Assembly (NCBI GenBank): GCA_017506865.1
Contig: JAFCMP010000002.1
Coordinates: 992,001-1,056,000 of the forward strand
DNA length: 64,000 bases
Source of the DNA: Tribonema minus
Taxonomy: Eukaryota; Sar; Xanthophyceae; Tribonematales; Tribonemataceae
Direction of reading: 5' to 3'
Below, in pieces: positions 52,705 to 62,399 of the stretch. The notes under the pieces were generated by a model, which did no database searches, was not told the DNA's origin, and worked only from the letters and a program-made list of their open reading frames with translations. Position 1 is the first letter of the stretch. Each line of letters begins with the position of its first letter. The translations under genes were made by a program, and so were the position numbers.

Positions 52705-55700
52705 TCACTGGAAGATATCCTCAAAGAAGCGGCCGCTCAAGGACCACTCGGTGAGGACCGCTGGCGCGCGCGCGGCGCCGCCGGTCGCACGCGCAATGAC
52801 GTCCGCGAGCGCCGCCCTCACGCCCTTGCCGAGCAGGCCGTGGCCGCAGATGTACAGCGCGCCGCCGCTGCTGCTGCTGCTGCCGCCGGTGATGGAGGCG
52901 TAGATGGCGGCGGCGTCATCGGCGAGGAGGTGCTGCGGGAAGCGCGCCGGGTGCGCCGGGGAGTCGCTGTAGGCCATCTTGACCTGCGGGGGGGGGTACA
53001 CGCGGGGGCACAAGGGTGAGGATCGCAGTTCACGATAGTAGGGTACGGTTTATTATTACAGATAAGGCGCGCAGGGGTGTGTGTTTGTGTGTGGGGGGGG
53101 GGGGGGCGGGGTAGTGATCTGATTGGCATCATGTGCGAGCGTGCATGGGGAGCTAGGATAAACTTCAGCCATGCGCACCCAATTACTGTGACAACTCTTC
53201 TCAATATGTACACAAGGCATACATAGTCGGCCAGTGATACGCGGCGCTTTTTCCCAATACCGCCTTCAAAACCTCAACAAGATGCTCAGAAAGACACGTA
53301 GCGTAACGCAGCAGTGCTCACCTGTACAACCTCGGGGCCGAGCGACTCAAAGTACAGTACTCGCGGTAGAGGTCATTGGTGTTGTGATAGAACTGCGCTT
53401 TCCCAATTTGGACTTCAAAACTTCAACAACGCTCTCGTTCAACAAGAATCTCGACGACACGTCGCATAGCGCAGCAGCAGCGCTCGCCTGTCCGACCTCG
53501 GGGCCGAGCGACTCAAAGTACTCGCCGTTGGTGTTGTGATACAGCTGCGTTTTCCCCCAATTAGGACTTCGAAACTTCAACAAGACTCTAGGAACTCGCC
53601 GTTGGTGTTGTGATACAGCTGCGTTTTCCCCCAATTAGGACTTCGAAACTCCAACAAGACTCTAGGAGAAACAGGTCGCATAACGCAGTGCTCACCTGTA
53701 CGACCTCGGGGCTGAGCGACTCGAAATACTTGTAGTGGATGTCGTTGGTGTTGTGTTATACCTGCGCTTCCCCCAACTCCGACTTCCCCCAAATCCGGCT
53801 TCAAAACTTCCACAAGACGCTAGGGGAAACACGTAGCGTAGCGCAGCAGTGCTCACCTGTACGACCTCGGGGCCAAGCGACTCAAAGTACTCGCCGTTGG
53901 TGTTGTGATGCAGCTGCGTTTTCCCCCAATTAGGACTTCGAAACTTCAACAAGACTCTAGGAGAAGCAGGTCGCATAACGCAGTGCTCACCTGTACGACC
54001 TCGGGGCTGAGCGACTCGAAATACTTGTAGTGGATGTCGTTGGTGTTGTGTTATACCTGCGCTTCCCCCAACTCCGACTTCCCCCAAATCCGGCTTCAAA
54101 ACTTCCACAAGACGCTAGGGGAAACACGTAGCGTAGCGCAGCAGTGCTCACCTGTACGACCTCGGGGCCAAGCGACTCAAAGTACTCGCCGTTGGTGTTG
54201 TGATACAGCTGCGTTTTCCCCCAATTAGGACTTCGAAACTTCAACAAGACTCTAGGAGAAGCAGGTCGCATAACTCAGTGCTCACCTGTACGACCTCGGG
54301 GCTGAGCGACTCGAAATACTTGTAGTGGATGTCGTTGGTGTTGTGTTATACCTGCGCTTCCCCCAACTCCGACTTCCCCCAATTCCGGCTTCAAAACTTC
54401 CACAAGACGCTAGGGGAAACACGTAGCGTAGCGCAGCAGTGCTCACCTGTACGACCTCGGGGCCAAGCGACTCAAAGTACTCGCGGTAGAGGTCATTGGT
54501 GTTGGGCGCCGCGGCGCCAAAGTACAGAGTTGTGGGTCCCACGGGCAGGCCCATGGCCCTCTGCTTGGCGCGTTCGTCGATGAACGCCTTAAATGGGGCT
54601 GCGGAGAGGAAGCAGAGCGCAGAGGAGAGGAATGGGCGTCAACAAAAGCTGCAACTTCAAGTTCCGTGCAGACTCCTTGCACGTTGCTGCGGGCATGTGC
54701 TGTCGGTGCTTGGCGCCGGATGTATAGTTTGCTCATGTGGTGAATTCATGAATTATTGATGAAGGCAGCGATGCGTGTGGCCTGCTGGCTCTGCGCGCGC
54801 AAACTCAGTAGCGCGAATACACGCAAGAGTTCAAGTTGGCCGCCGCCGCATTGCAACACGACACAGCTGCCGGGGTTTCACACGCATTGTGACTCACCAA
54901 TGCCAGTCCCCGCTGCCACCAGGATGACGGGGCGGGAGGGGTCGGTGGGCAGGCGGAACTCGCTGGTCTGGACAAAGACCCCCACTTCGCTGCCCTCAGC
55001 GCAGCGCTCGCCTAGGAAGTGGCTGGAGAGGCCCTGCTGCACGCGGCCTGAAGGAGACAAGAATTTACGTGGAGTCGGGCGGGGGGGGGGGCCGGGGAGG
55101 GGGGGGAGGGGGGTCAGACGAGAAAACCATTTGCTGGGACTGGCTAGCTACGTGGGGAAATTCAGACGATGAGGACGCGAGAAAGTGGAGCATCATGCGC
55201 TCGGAACAGGTGTAAAGGTGTAAACCCTACTCGCAGTTTACCATCACCGTTGCAAGGCAACATGCACCTGCCTGACAGGTGCAGAGCTCGCGCACTGCGT
55301 CAGTGAAAGTGACCTGCCGACACAGTGCGCAACGCTAAGCACATGGTAAAAACCTGTGGCGAAGTTTCCCGGAAATTGGTCGCCAGCCGTGTTGGTCCTC
55401 CTGGCACCGGATTTGAAGGGGGGGGGGGGGTCAAACTGCCTCATCCCGTGACTACATGCGTACATGCAAAGCGCTGGTCTACAGCACCAGAGCACGCACC
55501 TGAGGGCGTCCGGAACGCGTGCAGCCCAACCGTGAGGCTGATGGCTTGCGGCTGCGCCAGCGCGGAGGACGAGATGCTGTAGAAGCGCGGCTGTATCGGC
55601 GGGCACAGGTCCAGCAGCTGCGCAGCGCTCAGGTGGAGGCTGGGGTGCTCGCGCAGCAGCAGCGCGACGTTCAGCTGCGGGGGTAAGCGGCGTGCGGAGA

Positions 55701-58700
55701 GCAGAGTCGGCGATTATGCTGTGCGTCCATGTATCATCCGCAATGCGACAAACTGCCAACATCCAACTTCAATCCTAAGTTCCATTCACCTTCTGCAACG
55801 CGACGCGCACTTCTGACAACGCGGGCCTTGCCATCTTCATAAAAGCGCAGACTTGGCACCTGTCCAACTCGTGAGTGCTTTGAGCAGTAAGGAACTCAGA
55901 TTCAGACTCGGCGTCAGGGTCTTTGCCTTCTGCTACAGGCTGCACACAAAAAAAAAACAGATGCAACTTCAACTGCCATTTACCTTCTGCGACGCGACGA
56001 ACTTCTCAAACGCGGCCTTGCCATCCTCATTGGGTGCGCCCCACTCGGCCAGCCTCTGCTGCTCCGTGGCGTCTCTGCACGGAGAATGCGTACGGCAGCA
56101 GTGCGGGGTATGTTAGCCGCGTCCAAACTGCCTCAAACTTCAACAGCTGAGGTACGTTTGACGCATGTGTGTCGCCTGTCCTAGGCGCAGTGGGCCCGCT
56201 GTATGTGGCTGTATGTGTCATCTAGGCAGCCAGCGTACTTGAGCAAGTACGCATCACTTTACCCAGGTACGCCGAAAATGCGACGCCACAAGCGGCGCAA
56301 TAAAAACATTTTTTGGTCAGACATGTATGTAGGTATGGTACTCGCGCCGCTCGCGGTGCGCCGCATTATGCGTAATTCAGGCAGGCAACATACTTAGACT
56401 AGTACGCATTACTTACCACGTAACGCAGGCAAACGCGCGGGGGCGCTCGACATAGACGTGTTTATCGGTCACATGAGGTACGTAGGTACGGTACTCACGT
56501 CGCGAGCGGCGCGAGCCGGCGCAGCAGACTGCTCGCTGTATGTATCATTTAGGCAGGCAATATACTTCCAAAGGCAAGTATGCGCAGCTTACCAGGTGCG
56601 CAAGCAAATGCGCGGGGACGCTCAAGGTACATGAAACCGTTTGTCAGATGAGGTATGTAGGTATAGTACGTATGGTAACGTTGCGAGCGGCGCGAGCCGG
56701 CGCAGCAGACTCCTGCGCTGCAGGCCGCCAATGTCGCAGCGCGATGTAAAATCCTGTTCCAAACTACATGTTTTGCTCAGGCGAGGTACGTAGGTATGCA
56801 TGGTACTCACGTCGCGAGCGGCGAGAGCCGGCGCAGCAGACCCCGACGCGGCAGGCCGCTAATGTCGCAGCGCCGCTTCACCGCCTCCCCCAGCGTAACT
56901 CCCAGGGGCCCCGGCGCAATGCCCTCAGGGTTCAGGCTAAGACCCGCCAGCACAGCCTCCGCGTCGGACTCCGTGTTCTGCGCCAGCACGCCGAGGTAGT
57001 CGCCGGTGCTGCAGGGGGTTGTGAGGAGTGCGTGTGGCGGGGGGGAGGGGGGGAGGGGCGTGGTAAGCGCAAGACTCGTCGTTACAGCGGAGCACTGGTA
57101 TTACAACAGAGTGTGCCGTTCCTTTACATTAACAATGTGCGTGCCGTTCCTTTACAATTAACAATGTGCGTACATAGGCATGCTATGTCAAGAATTTAAC
57201 GAGCCTTCTATGGCAGAGGCGCGCCCTCTAGCGTACTGGCGTGCACGTCAAACCTGCTTGATGGAGATGCTTCATTGAAATAGCTCCTTGCACCGCTTCA
57301 CAACAACGATGAACGTGCATACATGCGCATAGAGCGCATACTCTACATCCATGATAACAAACGGATGCACTGCTTCATCGGAAAAGCTCGTCGACCTGCT
57401 GCACCTGTAGCAAGAATAAATGCGCGTACAAGTCCTTTAAAATGCACACATACGCACACATCGCGCATGCATACATACCCATGATAACGAACGGACCTGT
57501 ACGGCAGGCGCGCCCCCTCCAGCGTGACGGCGTGCACCGTGCGCGGCGACTGCGCGGGCGTCAGGCGCCGGTTCTCCACGACGCGCGCGAAGCACGGGTT
57601 GGCGGAAGTGCACGCCGCCACGGTGTCGCACGCCGCGGCGCTGCTCGCTGCTGCTGCTGCCCCCACGCCGCACTTCTGCACGAGATCCGCAAAGTGCGGG
57701 AGGAGCCACTGGGGGGGCGCCGCCGCCGCCGCTGTCGCTGATGCTGCGGTCTTGGCTGGCGCTGAAGTTGGTGCTGCTGCGTCTGCGGGAGCGGCGGCGG
57801 CGCGAGTTGGTTGGGGTTGGCGCGCGGCGCAACAGAGGGTGTGTGCAGCAATGTGCTTTGTGTTTTGTGGGAGTACTTGTGTGAGATCATGATGCAGGTG
57901 TGGCAGCACAAAGCACTCCAATGAGCTGAGACCAATGGCAACAAACAAAAGATTCAAGGGAACGCGCATTCAGGAGCCGTCTCACCACGCGGTCGATGAC
58001 CGTGGCGGCGAGCGCTGCCATCTAAGTAAAGTCTTGGCGTTAGCCATCGCATTCGCATCTGCCGGCTGCCGTCAGCTCCATACAAGTCGTGGCAGCATTG
58101 TTTGTAAACATCATTGGCGGCAGCGCCCTCGCTGCGCCACCCACTGAGCGCTGCCGCACCCTAGCCCTAGTATAAACCCCTCGCAGTGGCACCTAAAACT
58201 CAACACTGAGAACATGAGCGCGCTGCACTGAGCGCTACCGCACCCTAGCCCTAGCACAAACCCCTCTTTGAACACTACCTGAAACTCTACACTGAAAATG
58301 CACCTGCTGCCGCCGGTTCCAGGAAATCGAGCGCGTTCCACAGCACCGCCGACCACTCCGCGGCGCCGTCGTCAATGTCCTTGGCAGCATCGCCCTCGCC
58401 GCGCGGCACACCGAGCGCTGCTGCACCCTAGCCCTAGTATAAACCCCTCTCGACAGCTCCTAAAACGCGGCACTCAAGACGCACCTGCCGCCGCCGGGTC
58501 CAGAGAATCAAGCGCGCTCCACAACACCGCCTCCCACTCTGCGGCGGCATCGTCGATGTCCTTGGCGGCATCGCCCTCGGCCGAGACCCTAGCCCTAGTC
58601 TACAGCAGTGCTCAAATCCTAAACGCGTACGCACCTGCCGCCGCCGGTTCCAGGGAATCGAGCGCACTCCACAGCACCGCCTCACACTCCGCGGCGGCAT

Positions 58701-60586
58701 CATCGATATCCTTGGCAGCGTCGCCCTCGCCGCGCGGCGCGACGGGCACTGCGCCGAGCGCTGCCGCACCCTAGCCCTGCGCAAACCCCTCCTGACAGCA
58801 CCTACAAATCAACACGGAAAAACGCACCTGCCGCCGCCGGTTCCAGAGAGTCGAGCGCGCTCCACAGGACGGCCTCCCACTCTGCGGCGGCGTCGTCGAT
58901 GTCCTTGGCAGCGTCGCCCTCGCCGCGCGGCGCAACAGGCGTGGCGCCCAGTGCTGCCAGCCGCTCGTACAGGCTGCGGCCCACGCGCTGGTAGTTCTCG
59001 GGGTACGCGTCGGAGCGCCCGAGGCCGAAGACCGTGTAGCGCAGGCGCGCGAGCGGCGGCTCCGCGTCGCGGTCCGGGGACATGAAGTACTGCGCGCGCG
59101 GGGGGCGTTGGGGGATGAACTACGTAACATAAGATTCTGTTGTCGAATCAAGACGAATTAGTAGCGATGAAAAAGAGCGTGGACGAACGCAGGGGAGTGA
59201 GCGACGGCTCCGCGTCGCGGTCGGGGGACATGAAGTACTGCACGTAGCGTAATGGCGGGAGAGGTGATGGCAGCGGAGTGCAGAAGGGTTCAAAGTATAT
59301 AACATTGCAGAGCGGCAGAAAGGCAGTGGAACTCGAAGCAAAGGTGCTTCATGCGTCTTGTGGCATGGGTCGAGCCGTGCTGTGTGCCCAAAACTGGCAT
59401 ATCACATCTCGCATCTTTGGAAGGTGTTCTACCTACTCTAGCCTTGTGAGCGCTCAATTCATGAACGCGTGCTTGCCTCATGAAAGTACATGAATGCACT
59501 ATTGCACGCAGCACACAGATCTCAACAACCAAGTTTACCTCATATGTTCGTATGCCATGCGTGCAAACATACCTCATACATGGCTCGCGCATTGTCCGTC
59601 GGCTCGCCGCGGCCAAAGTTTGCCACCACAAAGACCAGAATGGACCCGTCCTGCTGGCATCTGCGCACAACAGTAAGGGGGGGGGGGTGACACGCAAATA
59701 AATTCAGGGATGACGAAAGCGCGCGAGTGTCTGTCGAAGTGTGTGGCTGTGTGGTCCATTATGATGTGAATCCATTAAAATCTATGGCGGACAACAAGCG
59801 ATCGTCAGGCATGCTGTGAATTTCATGGTTGGGAGTATTGGCAAAGCGTTGCCAGCAGCAGATCCTGATAATCTCAGACCCCGGCTGCCAGCTATATTTA
59901 TTTACAAATGACATGCGAACGTGAATAATAGAGAGAGAGCAATGCGCATGGGATGCCACGACAGCGCATGATGGCAATTTGCTGCATGGCGTTGCCAGAG
60001 CAAACGATTCTGCTTCCAATCACCTGGCTTGTGGTCATTGAGCACCAATGCTGCGCAAAGTACCATGTATCACCTGGTGTGTCATTAAGCACCAATGCTG
60101 CGCCAGGTACCACTCAAATACCTTTACATGTTTGAAGTTGCCGCATTTCAGTGAAGCAGACGAAACAGCAGCAAGAAAGCATCCTTACCTTTCCACCAAC
60201 TCGCTGCCTTGGATGTCGCGCATGTCGATGACGGTTGACGATGACAGGCCGCGCTCTGCAGCATGGTCACTCATGTCTTCCGACAGCATCTGTGCCGTGC
60301 CCGTCTGGGAGCCGAAGCACACCACAAGCGGGTGTTGAGCGAGATGGCTGATTGGTTCCTCCGCCAGAGCTGCAGACGACAGGCCCCGCTGCTGCTTGAG
60401 TGGAGTCTGAGAGCTGGGGGTGACTCCGCAGCGCTGAGCTGACCGGTAGCTGTGGAACTGGCAGCTAGTGGCAGCCCTGCCGAGATGCTTGAGTTGACGG
60501 GTTGACGGGCTGACCTTCCCAGTGAGGCTGCGGTAGCAGGTCCTCATTCCACTTGTGGTGCTGCTGCTGCATGCAAAGCGGCGCAT
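52705..60586 (-). CDS. Diflavin reductase (FMN flavodoxin + FAD/NADPH domains), probably mitochondrial
   Basis: Ten exons on the minus strand: 60586-60189, 59660-59573, 59089-58828, 57782-57497, 57008-56811, 56074-55984, 55674-55500, 55047-54898, 54598-54447, 52983-52705. They total 2079 bases, 692 aa, with all phases consistent. The start ATG at 60586 gives an Arg/Ser-rich leader of about 75 residues without acidic residues, a likely mitochondrial signal. The flavodoxin-like domain starts at GSQTGTAQ (about 92-99), with ANFGRGEPTD and FGLGRSDAYPENYQ. An Ala-rich linker follows (about 250-285). The FAD part has STGDYLGVLAQN and RFYSISSS (471-478); the NADPH part has GTGIAPFKAF (546 on), FGAAAPNTNDLYREYF and YICGHG (about 644-649). 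The end is FEDIFQ rather than an aromatic last residue. The family includes cytochrome P450 reductase, sulfite reductase flavoprotein and the reductase half of pyruvate:NADP+ oxidoreductase; which one this serves is unknown. Confidence 0.9.
52984..54446 (-). repeat. Reductase intron 9: array of about eight exon-end copies
   Basis: The end of exon 9 (coding YREYFESLGPEVVQ, then donor gtgagc) is repeated after the true donor, which on the plus strand lies at 54446. Copies sit near 54283, 54147, 53988, 53851, 53692, 53490 and 53319. They alternate between two forms, one with an added tacttgtagtggatgtcgt variant, so the array is organised as 295-base dimers (53692, 53988, 54283). A partial unit is near 53585. 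Most copies keep a GT donor. The leftmost copy is the most complete, carrying the cgcggtagaggtcattggtg segment of the real exon. Confidence 0.92.
55675..55983 (-). repeat. Reductase intron 6: stray copy of exon 6 end
   Basis: Plus-strand caccttctgcaacgcgacgc through gccttgccatcttcat (about 55787-55842) is a diverged copy of the true exon 6 end and donor at 55981-56032 (taccttctgcgacgcgacga, then gcggccttgccatcctcat). Confidence 0.8.
56230..56810 (-). repeat. Reductase intron 5: three stray copies of exon 5 end
   Basis: The exon 5 end with donor (plus strand ggtactcacgtcgcgagcgg, then cgcagcaga) recurs at about 56337 (weak), 56490 and 56668. The 56668 copy extends to the coding block caggccgccaatgtcgcagc. 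Spacing is 130-180 bases. Each is preceded by aggtayg, taggta motifs. Confidence 0.85.
57009..57496 (-). repeat. Reductase intron 4: stray copy of exon 4 end
   Basis: Plus-strand ggcagaggcgcgccctctag, then gcgt and ggcgtgcacg (about 57212-57247) matches the true exon end at about 57503-57538 (ggcaggcgcgccccctccag). A separate copy of the donor side (catccatgataacaaacgga, about 57346-57365) matches the sequence at 57478-57496. Mixed G runs at 57036-57056 are polypyrimidine on the coding strand. Confidence 0.75.
57783..58827 (-). repeat. Reductase intron 3: three to four stray copies of exon 3 end
   Basis: The last 90 bases of exon 3 (coding KDIDDAAAEWEAVLWSALDSLEP) and its donor are repeated after the true end at 58828, near 58632, 58482 and 58303, with traces to about 58100. 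Units are 150-190 bases long and also include a cacctagccctag/accctagccctag intron segment. Several copies keep an open frame and the gtgcgt-type donor. Confidence 0.92.
59090..59572 (-). repeat. Reductase intron 2: stray copy of exon 3 start
   Basis: Plus-strand gcgacggctccgcgtcgcgg, then tcgggggacatgaagtact (about 59202-59238) repeats the true exon 3 start with acceptor at 59051-59091. The rest of the intron has no recognised feature. Confidence 0.85.
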
Positions 60587-60599
60587 GGTGGATGGCACT

Positions 60600-62220
60600 T
60601 GCTGTGTCTGCCTACGAACTTGGTCTTCAAGCCACAGTTACTCGTGTGAAGTTGCAGTGAAGTGGTGGCTGTGGCGCTGCTGCTGCTGTGGTGGTGGTGG
60701 TGGTCCTGATGCCGTTGTTGCAGGCCGTTGTGGTGTGTGCCGCTAGGTGAGCAGGTAACACCTCGGAGTTTTTTGCGGAAGAGCTTTTCCGTGGAAGAAG
60801 TTTTAGCGACCAACACAGCGTTGAAGTTGCCATGGTTCACCTGTGACCTACCATGGTATGTCTGAAAGTTTCCACTGAAGAACGGTGCTAACCCGTAAAT
60901 AGGCAAATTTTTTGTAGGGTTGGCAGGCCGGGGGAAAAAAAGAGAAAAAAAGGGGAAGAAAAGAGGAAGATTTATCTCCTTATTTAGCTGCTGCTGCTGC
61001 TTCTGCTGAGGCACATTTCTTGGTGTATTCTGCATGGGACAGCGCAGGACAGGGTTAAACTTGATTGTAATGCACAAATACTATCATTTGAAGCGTGTAG
61101 AGTGCGCTGCTCATGCTTTTGAGCTCATGCACGTGAGGCTGCAATACTGCAAAGTACTACAGTTGTCTCTGCACATGTGGGAGGTGTCTGGCTCTCCCAG
61201 CTGGCTCCCACTGGCACACACGTGGCGATATCTGCAGTTCAGACATCACAGTATGCAGTTCTTCAGGCTGTGGAGCAAACAGACAAGATAACTTGAAGGG
61301 GCTGCCCAATAACTCATTGAAGAAACCCCTGGGAAGCTCACTCAATTGCATTGCGGGCACTCAGCCCCCCGTTTAAGAGTTGAATCGTTGCACTCACGAC
61401 CATGGCACCACATGGACCAACTTGAACTGAATGTTCACAGCCAAGCTGTCCAAACGTTGTCGTGTGACAAAACATGGACCACAAGAGGTAAATGTGGCGC
61501 ATGAATGTGAAGCAGCTGCAGCAACAGTTTGTCTGAGCAGTTGAGAAACGAGACCCTGTCACCAATGATCATGAGCACTATGGCAATTGTGATTATACTA
61601 TTGCGCGCATGCCATTGTGGTGCCTGCCGCAGTGCATGCATGCAGGAAAGAGCCACGAAACTTGGCACAGACGCCTTAGGGAAACACATGCCAACTAGAC
61701 GTCTTAGGAAAACATGAAAACTTGAGTCGCCATACAACCCACATTGACACCCACAAATATCCTCCAACAGGTATTTCACGTTACTGCTGTGGCCACAGCA
61801 GTACCAAGTCCCAAATTGAATGCATTGCCGGAGCGCGGCTGATACCGTTGGCTCAGGCAGCTATCATACATGTATATATATGTGTGCATGTTACATCATC
61901 AAGCATGAGGCATTTGTGTGCAGCATCAGCGGCTGCAGCTGCAGCTGCAGCTGCCAATCACACTAGTAGTTGTGTCAACTGAGCAAGATACTTGCCAGTG
62001 CACTCAGTATTGCATACATGACATATGTATACTATCCAATAAGTTAAGGTAGCATGGTTTTGAGCCAATTGCTTGTCAATGAGCATGCACTTGTTAAGCC
62101 AAATTGGCAACGCTACAGAACTGCATATTTACTGGTAGTAGTAATACTCGGTACGCACCACGAATTGCTATAACCTCAGATTATTGTGTGGAAGCCAGGA
62201 CGCCAATATAGTTTTAATTG
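60600..62220. other. Upstream of the reductase gene, no supported gene
   Basis: Includes a ggtggtggtggtgg tract at about 60691-60704, an aaaaaaagagaaaaaaagg tract at 60934-60954 and (gctgca)n at about 61928-61954. Frames on both strands are short and lack domains. The reductase promoter must lie at the left of this stretch but no core element stands out. Confidence 0.4.
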
Positions 62221-62224
62221 TCCC

Positions 62225-62390
62225 CCCTGCCATTTTTTTGTTTGACGGCAACAAATAATTCTTTGCTGTCAAACAAAAATGATTTAATCATTGATAGAAG
62301 TAATACTATCTTGCTGTCAACCAATAAAATGGCAGCGGGAAAATTTTTCTTGCTGCCAAACGAAAACAATGGCAGCAGGAACAGTTAAGA
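62225..62390. repeat. AT-rich cluster of inverted tttgtttgacggca / tgctgtcaaacaaa motifs
   Basis: ttttgtttgacggcaacaaa (about 62237) is followed by its near reverse complement tttgctgtcaaacaaaaat (about 62262). Further variants are cttgctgtcaaccaataaaa (about 62311) and cttgctgccaaacgaaaaca (about 62348). The latter two precede atggcagcrggaa. The pattern suggests nested small hairpins or remnants of miniature elements. Confidence 0.6.
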
Positions 62391-62399
62391 ATTGACCAT

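Noticed and set aside
52344-53019. Plus-strand frames over the last reductase exon
   Set aside because: They are shadows of the minus-strand exon, with Ala/Arg bias and no domain.
57343-57969. A continuous 208-codon minus-strand frame over reductase exon 4
   Set aside because: Only 57782-57497 fits the reductase and its phases; the rest is intron that happens to stay open.
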